A stretch of 64,000 bases of DNA from Cyanobacteriota bacterium (GTDB taxonomy: Bacteria; Cyanobacteriota; Vampirovibrionia; Vampirovibrionales; Vampirovibrionaceae), in contig JAIEMW010000001.1 of the NCBI GenBank assembly GCA_019751815.1, forward strand, positions 380,197-444,196, in the 5' to 3' direction. The position numbers were made by a program, and so were the translations under genes. Below are positions 1 to 8,550 of this stretch, piece by piece. The stretch's first letter is position 1, and every line of letters begins with the position of its first letter. The notes below the pieces were generated by a model. That model was not told the DNA's origin. It ran no database searches and worked only from the letters and a program-made list of their open reading frames with translations.

Positions 1-1
1 A

Positions 2-265
2 CTGACCCAGTTAAACGGAGACGGTCTGAAACTCACTATGATCAGTAACCGGGGTGCCAAAGTCTGGCCCAAAGGTCACCCAGAAACTTTCTGTACAGAC
101 CACTGGCGCTGCCGCTTTCTGTCAGAAAACGATCAGCCCTTGAAGCACACCCAGCTGATTTCTCTGCTCAGCCGTGTGGAAGCCGCCGGGTTTGACTTTA
201 TCAAGACAGAAAACCTGATCAAGTTAGACGGCCAAAAGGCTTACTCACTCGGCCAGGGCGAATAG
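2..265 (+). CDS. icd: NADP-dependent isocitrate dehydrogenase, C-terminal fragment
   Basis: The reading frame is open from the first bases of the window, so only the last 87 or so residues are present; the internal Met at position 38 is not the true start. The stretch with 'MISNRGAKVWP' followed by 'ETFCTDHWRCRF' resembles the C-terminal domain of the longer Thermus/Rickettsia-type isocitrate dehydrogenases, as I remember them. The enzyme oxidatively decarboxylates isocitrate to 2-oxoglutarate in the TCA cycle, in the cytoplasm. The stop is a TAG and tsaC begins 31 bases later on the same strand, so cotranscription is possible. The assignment rests on a short segment and would need the upstream part to be firm. 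Confidence 0.7.
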   Translation: MTQLNGDGLKLTMISNRGAKVWPKGHPETFCTDHWRCRFLSENDQPLKHTQLISLLSRVEAAGFDFIKTENLIKLDGQKAYSLGQGE

Positions 266-296
266 TAACGCCTGTAAAAGGGGATAGGAACGCTTT

Positions 297-1403
297 ATGC
301 AATACCCCTTTGTGACTGCCCTTGAGACACAGATACAGGAAACGATTAATCAAGCCGCTCATTACTTACGTGATGGGCGGCTGGTTATTTTCCCGACCGA
401 AACAGTGTACGGTCTGGGGGCTTTGGCGCGATCAGAAACTGCGGTGAACTCGTTATACCGGGTGAAAAACCGCCCGATGAATCACCCTGTCATTGTCCAT
501 TTGTCAGAAATCTCCCAGCTCTCAGACTGGGCGGTCAATATTCCACCAGAAGCGCTCGTTTTGGCAGAACACTTTTGGCCGGGCCCTCTGACGATGGTAT
601 TTCAAAAGCATCCCAGTGTGGGCCACTGGTTAACTGGTGGGCAAAACACTATTGCGATCAGGATTCCTTCTCACCCTGTCACACTCAGGCTTTTAGAAAC
701 TGTCGGTGACGGCATTGCAGCTCCTTCAGCTAATCCTTATGGGAAGCTCAGCCCGACCCAGTTCAGTCACATCCAAACCTTATTCGATGAGAACGTATTC
801 TCTTTACACGATATTCCGCTGAGCTTGGACGGGGGCTCGTGTTCGGTGGGTCTAGAGTCTAGCATTATCAATATGTCTCGCTCTTTTCCTGAAAATAGAT
901 CCCTCGAAGATATTGCCAGGTGCATATTGCGGCCTGGCGTCATAACCGCATCCATGGCACAGCGAGTCTTACAGTCTGCCGATCTAGAGATTCTGGACAG
1001 TGATCAGACTTCTTTAGATACCCGTGTTCCGGGGGATCGATCTAACCACTATGCCCCGCTAACACCGCTGTTCTTGGCCAAATCCGGACACGTGCGCCAA
1101 CAGTACCTCAGCCTCAAAAAGGATGCCGGGTTTTCTCGGGTGATGGTATGGACACTGTCAGCGATGGCGGCAGATTCCGATGAGTGGGTTCAAGCCCCCA
1201 ATGATGCCCGTGAATACGGACAGCAACTGTATCACCGTCTGCATCAATGGGATCTCAGCTTGCGGGGTGACAGTAAGTCGGCAATACTGATTGAATTTCC
1301 TGACACGGAGCATTTGGATACAGCAGAAGCGGAAACCTGGGCGGCTGTTCAGGACCGGCTACTACGAGCTGCCATTACACCCTCAGCTGATGTAATATCC
1401 TAA
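297..1403 (+). CDS. tsaC: L-threonylcarbamoyladenylate synthase (TsaC/Sua5 family)
   Basis: Makes threonylcarbamoyl-AMP from threonine, bicarbonate and ATP for the t6A modification at position 37 of ANN-decoding tRNAs. The N-terminal YrdC/Sua5 domain is clear: '[14 protein letters not shown]' near residues 31-44 and 'VKNRP' near 56-60, which form the nucleotide-binding channel, then 'AIRIPSHP' and 'APSANP'. At 368 residues it is the long Sua5 form, with an additional C-terminal domain after about residue 235 that follows a '[10 protein letters not shown]' linker typical of Sua5. The start is an ATG preceded by a purine-rich GGGGATAGGAA. purE follows after 19 bases, so this is probably the first gene of a tsaC-purE-purK transcript. 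Confidence 0.9.
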   Translation: MQYPFVTALETQIQETINQAAHYLRDGRLVIFPTETVYGLGALARSETAVNSLYRVKNRPMNHPVIVHLSEISQLSDWAVNIPPEALVLAEHFWPGPLTMVFQKHPSVGHWLTGGQNTIAIRIPSHPVTLRLLETVGDGIAAPSANPYGKLSPTQFSHIQTLFDENVFSLHDIPLSLDGGSCSVGLESSIINMSRSFPENRSLEDIARCILRPGVITASMAQRVLQSADLEILDSDQTSLDTRVPGDRSNHYAPLTPLFLAKSGHVRQQYLSLKKDAGFSRVMVWTLSAMAADSDEWVQAPNDAREYGQQLYHRLHQWDLSLRGDSKSAILIEFPDTEHLDTAEAETWAAVQDRLLRAAITPSADVIS

Positions 1404-1422
1404 TGAAAGAGGATTTAGGCCG

Positions 1423-1929
1423 ATGAGTCTTGATAACAATAACCTGCCCCTTGTTGGGTTGATTATGGGAAGCCGTTCTGACTGGGAAACCATGCGCAAT
1501 ACCAGTGACCTTTTGACTGAGCTGGGAATTGCTCATGAGTCTCAGGTGGTTTCGGCACATCGCACGCCTGACTGGTTAAGTGAGTATGCCAAAGCAGCAG
1601 AAAATAGAGGAATTCGGGTGATTATTGCTGCTGCCGGTGGGGCGGCTCACCTGCCCGGGATGGTCGCCGCACAAACGCCATTACCAGTGATTGGTGTTCC
1701 TATCCAGTCTAAAGCGCTCAATGGGTTAGATTCTTTACTATCCATTGTTCAAATGCCAGGAGGTGTGCCTGTGGCCACAATGGCGATTGGCAGTGCAGGG
1801 GCTATCAATGCAGCGTTGTTTGCTGCTGCGGTCTTAGCGGCAGAATTTCCTGCCATTAAAGCCAAGTTGCTTGCATACCGAGATGAACAAACCCAGTCTG
1901 TACTTCAACAAAAGAATTTAGACTCATAG
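1423..1929 (+). CDS. purE: N5-carboxyaminoimidazole ribonucleotide mutase
   Basis: Class I PurE converts N5-CAIR to CAIR in de novo purine synthesis. The family signatures are visible: '[13 protein letters not shown]' at residues 12-24, '[11 protein letters not shown]' with the conserved His that acts in the reaction, and '[15 protein letters not shown]' in the substrate phosphate site. The length of 168 residues is usual for the class I octameric enzyme. AAGAGGA lies just upstream of the ATG. It sits 16 bases before purK, its partner in the two-step bacterial route, so the pair is almost certainly co-expressed. Nothing is missing. Confidence 0.95.
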   Translation: MSLDNNNLPLVGLIMGSRSDWETMRNTSDLLTELGIAHESQVVSAHRTPDWLSEYAKAAENRGIRVIIAAAGGAAHLPGMVAAQTPLPVIGVPIQSKALNGLDSLLSIVQMPGGVPVATMAIGSAGAINAALFAAAVLAAEFPAIKAKLLAYRDEQTQSVLQQKNLDS

Positions 1930-1945
1930 AAAACGTGAGCGGACA

Positions 1946-3172
1946 ATGACGGACGGCCTCAAGATACCTTGTGATTTATTGATTCTCGGGGGCGGACAAC
2001 TTGGGAAGATGTTGATTCAGGCAGCGCGTCGTTCTGAGATCTCAAAACACTGGCATATTGGGGTATGGACTCCCAGTGGGGATGACCCTGCGGTGAAACT
2101 CGCTGATTTTTCCGTGCTCCTGCCTCTGGAATTGACTGAGGAAAGTGTTCAGGTCTTAGAAGGCTTTACGCCAACAACGCTCAAAAGAATCACCATTGAG
2201 TTTGAAAATATTGACCACGCTTTACTGAAGCATCTGGAAGACTTGGGTTTTTGGGTCTCTCCAACGGCCCGTATTGTGGAGATAGCCCAGCACCGGATTC
2301 GTGAAAAATCATTGCTGGCCTCATTGGGACTGCCTGTAGCTCCTTGGATACCAATCCCATCAACCGGTTTAACGAATCCCACAGATTCTTTCCATCAAGT
2401 TGCGGGTCCCTCTGGCGCGATTCTCAAAACCGCCACCCAAGGGTATGACGGGAAGGGGCAACTTAAAATCCCTGATGAGGCCTGTTTGACAGAATTTATA
2501 GAAAGCACAGGGATTCAAAGAGATTATGTATTGGAACAAACCGTCCCTTTTGTGTCGGAATTCTCTATATTAGTTGCCCGTAACCCACAGGGAGATGTGG
2601 TAACCTATACCCCAATTGAGAACCGACACCAAAATCATATATTGCACGTGTCTCGTTGGCCGGCGGTAGCAGTACCCCAAAAAACAGCGAATGAGGCGCA
2701 AGCAGCAGCGGTCCATATTGCTGATTCTCTTGGCTTGGTGGGGATTATGGCCGTGGAGTGCTTTTTAAATGCAGACGGCAGCTTTTGGGTGAATGAACTT
2801 GCTCCACGGCCTCATAATTCAGGTCACTTAACCATTGAGGCTGCCTGTACCAGCCAGTTCACCCAACATCTGTTGGCATTATCGGCAAGCTCACTGGGAA
2901 GCACAGCAATGATAGGGCCCAGCGAAAACGGTGCGGCACTCATGATCAATATCCTGGGAGATATCTGGTGGACTTCCACGGGTGAATATCGAGAACCAAA
3001 CTGGACATCGCTTGCAGAATACTGCCCAAGAGCTACGCTGCACTTGTACGGCAAGCACACTCCCAAGCCTGGCCGAAAAATGGGGCATATTACCTGGCTT
3101 CTTGACTCTCCAGACATGCTGGAGAGTGCCCAGGCGTCTTTAGAAGACTGGATTTGTCTACAGGGCCGATAA
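1946..3172 (+). CDS. purK: 5-(carboxyamino)imidazole ribonucleotide synthase
   Basis: ATP-grasp enzyme that carboxylates AIR to N5-CAIR with ATP and bicarbonate, feeding PurE. The N-terminal 'GGGQLGKMLIQAARR' matches the PurK pre-ATP-grasp fold. The central 'KTATQGYDGKGQ' is the ATP-grasp loop, and the 'NELAPRPHNSGH' block carries the metal-binding Glu/Asn and substrate residues typical of the family. 408 residues is slightly longer than average, with an unremarkable C-terminal PurK domain. Its 3' end overlaps the 3' end of the convergent universal stress protein gene by 15 bases, so no terminator fits between them. Confidence 0.95.
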   Translation: MTDGLKIPCDLLILGGGQLGKMLIQAARRSEISKHWHIGVWTPSGDDPAVKLADFSVLLPLELTEESVQVLEGFTPTTLKRITIEFENIDHALLKHLEDLGFWVSPTARIVEIAQHRIREKSLLASLGLPVAPWIPIPSTGLTNPTDSFHQVAGPSGAILKTATQGYDGKGQLKIPDEACLTEFIESTGIQRDYVLEQTVPFVSEFSILVARNPQGDVVTYTPIENRHQNHILHVSRWPAVAVPQKTANEAQAAAVHIADSLGLVGIMAVECFLNADGSFWVNELAPRPHNSGHLTIEAACTSQFTQHLLALSASSLGSTAMIGPSENGAALMINILGDIWWTSTGEYREPNWTSLAEYCPRATLHLYGKHTPKPGRKMGHITWLLDSPDMLESAQASLEDWICLQGR

Positions 3173-3640
3173 AAGCGTATTCTTACCAATAAAGGTGTTT
3201 TTGATGGGGTGTTTGGCCTGATTTCTGTAAACAAATACCGGAATCTCGCAGTGTTCTAAAACACGGGAGCTGACACTGCCAAGCAAAAGTTTGTTAAAGC
3301 CAGTCCGGCCGTGTGATCCAATCAGCACTTGCTGGATGCTAAACTCTGCCTGGTGATCGTGGGCGTAGCGGCAGATCTCTTCAGCCGGATCTCCCTTTGT
3401 ATATTGCTGACTGGCTACAGAACAGCCTTCGGCTTCTAAACGCGCTTTGGCTTGGGATAAAATTTCTGTAGCGCGCTCTACATCGTTCTCATCACTGGGA
3501 AGTTCGGGGAGTATTTTGATCACAGTGAGTAGATGAAACCGGGTGTTGGTTTTATTCAATGTGTTTGCAGCCCAATCCAGTGTGGCGTTTGAGGCTTCTG
3601 AGCCGTCAATAGGGACCAAAAGATCCACGAAATGATTCAT
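3158..3640 (-). CDS. Universal stress protein (UspA family)
   Basis: A 160-residue single-domain USP. The N-terminal 'VDLLVPIDGSEASNATLDWA' holds the Asp that usually contacts nucleotide, and the C-terminal 'VLIGSHGRTGFNKLLLGSVSSRVLEH' matches the ATP-binding G-x2-G-x9-G-S/T pattern (G-R-T-G then G-S-V-S), so this is likely an ATP-binding USP. I chose the ATG at 3640 because GGAGAG lies nine bases upstream. A longer frame exists but runs through the tRNA-Arg gene and would encode tRNA antisense, so it is not real. The role in this organism cannot be deduced beyond a general stress or signalling function. The gene may be read through from the tRNA promoter, 60 bases upstream on the same strand. 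Confidence 0.85.
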   Translation of the reverse strand: MNHFVDLLVPIDGSEASNATLDWAANTLNKTNTRFHLLTVIKILPELPSDENDVERATEILSQAKARLEAEGCSVASQQYTKGDPAEEICRYAHDHQAEFSIQQVLIGSHGRTGFNKLLLGSVSSRVLEHCEIPVFVYRNQAKHPIKNTFIGKNTLLSAL

Positions 3641-3699
3641 CGTTATAGCTCTCCATTTTTTGGTTCTCGGGCATGGTTCTCGCCTAAATGAGGTGAGAT

Positions 3700-3773
3700 T
3701 ACGCCGTGAGGGATTCGAACCCCCGACCTCTTGGTTCGAAGCCAAGCACTCTATCCAGCTGAGCTAACGGCGC
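3700..3773 (-). tRNA. tRNA-Arg (anticodon TCG)
   Basis: A complete cloverleaf can be drawn on the minus strand: acceptor GCGCCGT/ACGGCGT, D-stem GCTC/GAGT, anticodon stem CTTGG/CCAAG around the loop CTTCGAA (anticodon TCG, reading CGA-type Arg codons), T-stem GGGGG/CCCTC with the loop TTCGAAT, and discriminator A. The first acceptor pair would be G-U. CCA is not encoded. It lies between the divergently placed stress protein and uracil-DNA glycosylase genes, all on the minus strand. Confidence 0.95.
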
Positions 3774-3850
3774 ATTCACAAAAGAGAATCGACCTGCATT
3801 ATAGGCCAAATCTAACAGGGCCGTCAAAACAGCACGCAATCTTAACTTGG

Positions 3851-4477
3851 CTACTTGGCTTTGAGGCTATTCAGCTTTTCTCGAAGCGCTTTCATATCTT
3901 GCCACATCCAGTATTTAGGGCTCCCAGGCTCTTTGGAAGGATTTCGCAGCAAATAAGAAGGGTGAAAAATCGCCATAGCCAGCGTGTTATCTCCAAAAGG
4001 AGTCTCTAGCCATTGCCCGCGGACTTTGCTAATTGGGGTAGCAATCCCCAGTACACTCTTGAGGGCCGTGCTACCGCAAAGCAAAATGATTGCGGGCTTT
4101 ATGGCGGCGATTTGTCCAAGTAAATAGCCAGAACAGGCTTTAACTTCTTCTGGCAGAGGGGCTCGGTTGTTGGGCGGGCGACATTTCACCACGTTGCAGA
4201 TATAGATATCACGGTCCCTTTGCAGATCGACAGAAGCCAAGATCTCGGTCAGTAATTTCCCGGCCCGGCCCACAAAGGGTCTACCGGTTTCATCCTCTTG
4301 CTGTCCGGGGCCTTCTCCAATCAACACAACAGAGGCATTGGGGTTGCCTTCTCCAAACACGGTTTGCGTTCGGCCTTTGGAAAGCAGACATGCATGACAA
4401 TTTTGAACAGTCTCCTGAAGTGATGCCAGAGATGCTGAATGGGCTGCCAGTAGGGTGTTTTCAAGGGTTTTATTCAT
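3851..4477 (-). CDS. Uracil-DNA glycosylase, family 4 (or 5)
   Basis: Removes uracil from DNA at the start of base-excision repair. Residues in the region '[23 protein letters not shown]' match the family 4 motif A (GEGPG-x-x-E-D-x-x-G-x-PFVG-x-AG). The '[20 protein letters not shown]' segment before it and '[19 protein letters not shown]' after it supply cysteines expected to ligate the [4Fe-4S] cluster of this family. A C-terminal '[12 protein letters not shown]' matches motif B (HPSxxLR). The 208-residue length is normal. The start codon has only a weak ribosome site, and a downstream in-frame start is not obvious. Confidence 0.9.
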   Translation of the reverse strand: MNKTLENTLLAAHSASLASLQETVQNCHACLLSKGRTQTVFGEGNPNASVVLIGEGPGQQEDETGRPFVGRAGKLLTEILASVDLQRDRDIYICNVVKCRPPNNRAPLPEEVKACSGYLLGQIAAIKPAIILLCGSTALKSVLGIATPISKVRGQWLETPFGDNTLAMAIFHPSYLLRNPSKEPGSPKYWMWQDMKALREKLNSLKAK

Positions 4478-4646
4478 TGGTCTTACTCATTCGTCAATTG
4501 TAGCAAAAACCCGTTTTTCATCAGAATTATTCTAACTCCCAATTCCTGGACGCTCCTCTGGGTGGGGGATATTTGCCTTAAAGTGCGCCTCTTTTTCAAA
4601 GGCGTGTTGGCGATCGGCTACAATAACATCAGATTAGAAATCAGAG

Positions 4647-7106
4647 ATGAGCCCTATCACCCCCATGTCTGAGAGTTTACCTCATTCCGAACCGCACCAT
4701 TCTGAGATGTCTCCTGCTGGACAATTCGACGCAACCCAACCCGTTGCGGATTTCCCTGATGAGGATGCGGATCTGATTCTGGAAGAAACAGACGGCTCAG
4801 ACGAGTTACCTGAATCAGACGCATGGGTCCGTTTGCTCAATCGTTGGTGGGGGCGCCTTAGTTGTACACAAGGACTGGCTGTGCTGGTGGGAGCGGGGAC
4901 ATGGATTGTCTTAAGCTTGATGCTGTCCTTTGATTACCTTGCAGTCGACCGCTTAATTGAAAATGGGGTGAGTAAACAGGATGTGGTTGCCCCGTTCACA
5001 ATGGAAGTGCTTGATGAACAGGAGACAAGTCACCGGCAAGATATTGCCAGGCAAAGTATTGAAACTATCTATAAACCCAAGCTGCCTATCAATCAAGAAA
5101 CCCGCGAGCGTGGTGTCCGTCTGTTTCAAATGCTGGATTCGCTGAACCCTGATAATGGGTCCGTGATGCCCAATCAACAAAAAGAAGATACGTTTTACAC
5201 AACTTGGGGCCGATCCAAGGAGTCTTCTTGGGTCTTTAAACAGTTGGTGATAAAAGGCTCCAGTGATGAATCCAGAGACCGGCTGCGGCTCATGTTTCAG
5301 GTAACCTTGGACCATTTACTGGAAAAGACCATCACCCCGAGTCAGTTTTTCGACGCCCGGGATAGCTTGATTATGGCTGCGATGCCTTCCTCTGTCTCTC
5401 GTTCAGAATCCAGGGAGCTGGTTCGCTGCCTCATCTCTTTGGTACTTCAGCCCAACCTGGTCGAAGATGAAGAGCAGACAACTTTACAGCGCAATAAAAT
5501 GGCCAACCAGGTCAAACCCGTCCGGCGAACCTTTCACCGAGGTGAAACCATTTTGGCCCAGGGCGAATATGCTACGGGGATCAAAATAGCCGCCCTGGAG
5601 CAGATGGGTAAATCAGTCCGTGGGATTAACTGGCGGGCATTCCTGGGAGTTGTCATACTGTGCGGGATCTTTATTGTCTCTGTTTGGCGGTATCTCTATT
5701 CTTATCAGAACAGACGGTTTTTCCGCGCAAGAGAAACATCCATGATTGCTGTCTTGATTTTGGTTGGGGTCTTTTCGTATCAGCTTTTTAACCGTCTTGA
5801 CTGGATCTCTCCCTTTGCATTTCCGCTGGCAGCTATCACAATGTGTATTGGAATTTTGACAGAAGTTCGTATCGGGATGGTTGTTACCTTGTTTATGGTC
5901 TTTCTGTTGGCAATGGCTGCCAAGGCAGACTTTTATGCTCTTTCTGTTCTGTTTTTTGGCAGTATGATGGGGGTGTACGTCTTGAGCCGCCGGATTACCT
6001 TTCGTGACCGGAATCAACTCATCTGGGCCGGGCTTTCTGTCTCTCTCATCAATATTGTCTTAATTGGCGCCCTGCATCTGGTGGGAGCCTCTGCAGTTTC
6101 CTGGACAGGACACCTCCACCCACTTTATTGGGACGGGCTTTTTGGGCTCTTAAGTGGGGTTCTGGCTTCTGTTCTTACCAATGGGGTCCTCCCACTGTTG
6201 GAGATGGGGTTTGGACTGCTGAGTCCTTTTAGCCTGATGGAGTTGGCCAATCATGACCAACCCCTGCTCAAGCGAATGCAGTTTGAAGCCCCCGGTACCT
6301 TCCACCATAGCCTGATGGTTGCCAGTCTGTCTGAGGCTGCGGCAGAAGTGATTGGCGCTAACCCACTGCTGACGCGTGTGGGATGCTTGTATCACGATAT
6401 TGGTAAAATGAAACGGCCCCTGTTTTTCATCGAGAATCAGGCCTATTTTGGCGTGGAAAACCCGCATGACAGGCTTTCTCCCAGACTGAGTAAGATGGTG
6501 ATTACCGCCCATCCTAGAGACAGCTTAGAAATGGCTAAAGAGTATAAATTGCCCCATATTCTGACCCATTTTATGACGGAACACCACGGGACATTGGTTG
6601 CGGGCTATTTTTATAATTTGGCATGTAAGCTGGAAGGGGCTGAGAATGTCAATAAATCTCAGTACCGATACCCAGGTCCTAAGCCACACATAAAAGAAAC
6701 CGCGATTGTGATGCTGGCAGATGCCTGTGAGTCTGCCGTGCGTGCCCTGAAAAATCCAACAGTCCAGCAAATAGAAGAACGGATTGATCTCATTATCCGT
6801 CAACGCATTGATGACGGACAGTTCGATCACTGCCCAATCACCTTTGGGGATATTCAGCAGATTAAGCAAACCTTTGTTCGTGTCCTGCGGGGTATCCAGC
6901 ATAGCCGTATTGAGTATCAACAGAATGTGATGCAGGAGCTGGGCCGAAAAACCCAGTTAAGTACAGGAACAGGCACGAGCACCAATCATTCTATTGAAGC
7001 CACTATAGAATCGATGATGCCCAATACCCTGATGACCCAAGATACCTTATTAAGTGAGCTGCATCATAAGCCAGACAAGACCCAGACAAGTTCCAGTGAG
7101 CCCTAA
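4647..7106 (+). CDS. pgpH: 7TM-HD cyclic-di-AMP phosphodiesterase (PgpH family)
   Basis: Membrane-bound HD-domain hydrolase; the family (PgpH/YqfF) degrades c-di-AMP. An acidic 60-residue N-terminal tail precedes a first membrane segment at about residues 76-95, then a large extracytoplasmic 7TMR-HDED domain (about 100-325), then a block of hydrophobic helices from about 330 to 520, then the cytoplasmic HD domain. The metal site is visible: 'FHHS' near 552, the His-Asp pair at 583-584 in 'LYHDIGKM', and 'TEHHGT' near 645. A low-complexity Ser/Thr tail ends the protein. A TACAAT box at 4619-4624 is a possible -10. Its stop overlaps the ybeY start by one base (TAATG), and the pgpH-ybeY-dgkA order is the one seen in Firmicutes and others. 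Confidence 0.9.
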   Translation: MSPITPMSESLPHSEPHHSEMSPAGQFDATQPVADFPDEDADLILEETDGSDELPESDAWVRLLNRWWGRLSCTQGLAVLVGAGTWIVLSLMLSFDYLAVDRLIENGVSKQDVVAPFTMEVLDEQETSHRQDIARQSIETIYKPKLPINQETRERGVRLFQMLDSLNPDNGSVMPNQQKEDTFYTTWGRSKESSWVFKQLVIKGSSDESRDRLRLMFQVTLDHLLEKTITPSQFFDARDSLIMAAMPSSVSRSESRELVRCLISLVLQPNLVEDEEQTTLQRNKMANQVKPVRRTFHRGETILAQGEYATGIKIAALEQMGKSVRGINWRAFLGVVILCGIFIVSVWRYLYSYQNRRFFRARETSMIAVLILVGVFSYQLFNRLDWISPFAFPLAAITMCIGILTEVRIGMVVTLFMVFLLAMAAKADFYALSVLFFGSMMGVYVLSRRITFRDRNQLIWAGLSVSLINIVLIGALHLVGASAVSWTGHLHPLYWDGLFGLLSGVLASVLTNGVLPLLEMGFGLLSPFSLMELANHDQPLLKRMQFEAPGTFHHSLMVASLSEAAAEVIGANPLLTRVGCLYHDIGKMKRPLFFIENQAYFGVENPHDRLSPRLSKMVITAHPRDSLEMAKEYKLPHILTHFMTEHHGTLVAGYFYNLACKLEGAENVNKSQYRYPGPKPHIKETAIVMLADACESAVRALKNPTVQQIEERIDLIIRQRIDDGQFDHCPITFGDIQQIKQTFVRVLRGIQHSRIEYQQNVMQELGRKTQLSTGTGTSTNHSIEATIESMMPNTLMTQDTLLSELHHKPDKTQTSSSEP

Positions 7107-7792
7107 TGAGTGTCAATGAAGTGGAAGCCTATACCTGGCTGGAATCGTTGGATTTGAGTTCCTCTGAGACATGTTCTACCGTAATGCATATCTTTCAAGG
7201 GTTTCAAGAGGGTAATTCTGATGATTTTTCAGACTACCCTCTGGCTTTATGGCACCAGGTGTTTCAGCTGGTGCTCTGGCCACGGTTTACGAAAGCACTC
7301 AACCGGCATCAGATTCAGCTGAGACAAGTCGCCTCAGCACACGCTGTGGAGTGGTCTTTAATCTGGACGAGCAATCTGGAGATTCAACGCTTAAATAAAG
7401 AAGCCAGAGGCAAGGATTCTGCAACGGATGTCCTCAGTTTCCCGCTTTGGGAAAGCGTCTCTGAAGACAGTACGGAAGACAACGCGAAAGACTCACCCCT
7501 GCCCACGCTTCCCCTTGTCTCTCTGGGAGACTGCTTTGTCTCCTTGCCTTGGGCTAAGGACCATTGGCAGGAAAAGGATCTCGACCTCGGCCGGGATTGG
7601 AACCGACTCCCCTTAGAACTCGGTCTGGCTGGATACTGCCTCGAGAGGGTGCTTCATGGCTGTCTGCATCTTTACGGGCAACATCACGACACGCCTGAGG
7701 CCTTTGAGATAGTCCGCACCATACAGAGTGAGGCCCTGGCTCCTTTGTTTGAGCAAATTTCTCTGGAAGCGCTTCTCAAGGGGGGCTCATGA
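7106..7792 (+). CDS. ybeY: Endoribonuclease YbeY (rRNA maturation factor)
   Basis: Metal-dependent RNase for 16S rRNA 3'-end processing and ribosome quality control. The recognisable core begins near residue 85 ('LNKEARGKDSATDVLSFPL'), includes 'LGDCFVSLPWA', and ends in the zinc motif 'HGCLHLYGQHHD', where the H-x3-H-x5-H ligands are kept although the residue before the last His is His, not the usual Asp. At 228 residues it is much longer than the usual 150. There is an N-terminal extension of about 70 residues and an acidic/Pro insert between the 'SFPL' and 'LGD' motifs. Translation is coupled to pgpH upstream (TAATG) and dgkA downstream (ATGA). Confidence 0.9.
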   Translation: MSVNEVEAYTWLESLDLSSSETCSTVMHIFQGFQEGNSDDFSDYPLALWHQVFQLVLWPRFTKALNRHQIQLRQVASAHAVEWSLIWTSNLEIQRLNKEARGKDSATDVLSFPLWESVSEDSTEDNAKDSPLPTLPLVSLGDCFVSLPWAKDHWQEKDLDLGRDWNRLPLELGLAGYCLERVLHGCLHLYGQHHDTPEAFEIVRTIQSEALAPLFEQISLEALLKGGS

Positions 7793-8163
7793 CCACCAGC
7801 AGACCCTATTCCTTTTGGCGACAGGTGGGCTATGCTCTGGCCGGTCTTGCTTTACTAGCGCAAAAGCACCGACATTTTCAAATCCATTTGGTGATTGCCG
7901 CGCTGGCTATCGTGATCAGTTTTTTATTGGCACTTTCTCCAATTGAATGGGCTGTACTCACCCTGACGATAGCACTGGTACTGTCTGTTGAAGCCTTAAA
8001 TTCTGCCATAGAGGCAGCCGTTGATTGTGCTGTGGGCGAAGAGCAGCATCCAATTGCCAAAGCCGCAAAAGATATGGCAGCTGGAGCTTGCTTGTTGAGT
8101 GCCTTTTTTGCTGTGTTGATCGGCATCTGCCTATGGCTGCCAAAAGTCTGGGCAAGGTTTTAA
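7789..8163 (+). CDS. dgkA: Diacylglycerol/undecaprenol kinase (DgkA family)
   Basis: Small integral membrane kinase that phosphorylates diacylglycerol or undecaprenol with ATP. The 124-residue protein has three hydrophobic segments (about 36-53, 55-72 and 95-117). It carries the family signature 'VEALNSAIEAAVD' with its catalytic Glu and Asn, followed by 'AKAAKDMAAGACLL' with the Lys-Asp pair. The Gram-positive type, usually an undecaprenol kinase, lies next to ybeY in many genomes, which favours that specificity, but sequence alone does not decide it. It overlaps ybeY by four bases (ATGA), and its stop is one base from the end of the convergent small gene. Confidence 0.88.
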   Translation: MTTSRPYSFWRQVGYALAGLALLAQKHRHFQIHLVIAALAIVISFLLALSPIEWAVLTLTIALVLSVEALNSAIEAAVDCAVGEEQHPIAKAAKDMAAGACLLSAFFAVLIGICLWLPKVWARF

Positions 8164-8164
8164 T

Positions 8165-8392
8165 TTAGGCCCAAAAATCGCAGTTTCTGCTGCTGGCCAA
8201 GGTCACTGGAGACTTTTGGGGGGCATTGGGGTTGAATAAGCGATAAAAAAATCCGGTCTCTTGTCGTTGAGCCGGATCTAAGGTGTTGAGATAGACATAC
8301 AAAGGTGTAGAACTCCCCTTAAACCGACTCGTATCCGGTTTGAGTTGATGGGTTTGGAGGGTGGGACGTGAGAACGTCGAAAATTGAATCAT
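8165..8392 (-). CDS. Small protein of unknown function with its own strong promoter
   Basis: A 75-residue protein I do not recognise. It has no signal peptide or membrane segment, and is rich in Pro, Ser, Thr and aromatic residues. It is supported as a gene by a near-ideal promoter upstream on the same strand (8478-8506) with a palindrome over the -10 element, giving a leader of about 75 bases. The ribosome site is modest (AAAGG about 12 bases before the ATG). Residues 19-27, 'PDTSRFKGS', contain the Phe-x-Gly motif that recurs near the N-terminus of several other proteins in this window. It ends one base from dgkA, convergently. Confidence 0.55.
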   Translation of the reverse strand: MIQFSTFSRPTLQTHQLKPDTSRFKGSSTPLYVYLNTLDPAQRQETGFFYRLFNPNAPQKSPVTLASSRNCDFWA

Positions 8393-8473
8393 GGGAAGTG
8401 CTGACCTTTGGAAAAGTGTTCACTTTTCGATTAAGCGCAGGTTTTCATGAACACAGCGTCATGAATCTACATC

Positions 8474-8486
8474 GTGTAATTTACAC
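8474..8486. promoter_or_regulatory. Palindromic operator candidate (13 bp)
   Basis: GTGTAATTTACAC is a perfect palindrome around a central base. It overlaps the -10 box of the minus-strand promoter at 8478-8506, a position where a bound dimeric repressor would block transcription of the 75-residue protein. No regulator is encoded next to it. The binding protein is unknown. Confidence 0.5.
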
Positions 8487-8506
8487 ACAAATCCTTCGTG
8501 TGTCAA
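8478..8506 (-). promoter_or_regulatory. Sigma-70-type promoter for the 75-residue protein
   Basis: Read on the minus strand, a perfect -35 TTGACA (8501-8506) is followed after exactly 17 bases by TAAATT (8478-8483), which matches 4 of 6 consensus -10 bases. Transcription would start near 8470, about 75 bases before the ATG at 8392. It lies just beyond the stop codon of the ETF-QO gene and so makes the small gene an independent unit. Confidence 0.6.
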
Positions 8507-8550
8507 GCACAATAAGTTAATATTTCTTAATAGAGGAGTTTTTTGTTGGC

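Noticed and set aside
3641..3745. N-terminal extension of the universal stress protein frame ('MASNQEVGGSNPSRR...')
   Set aside because: It is the antisense-looking read-through of the tRNA-Arg gene, a known artefact; the real ATG at 3640 has a good ribosome site.
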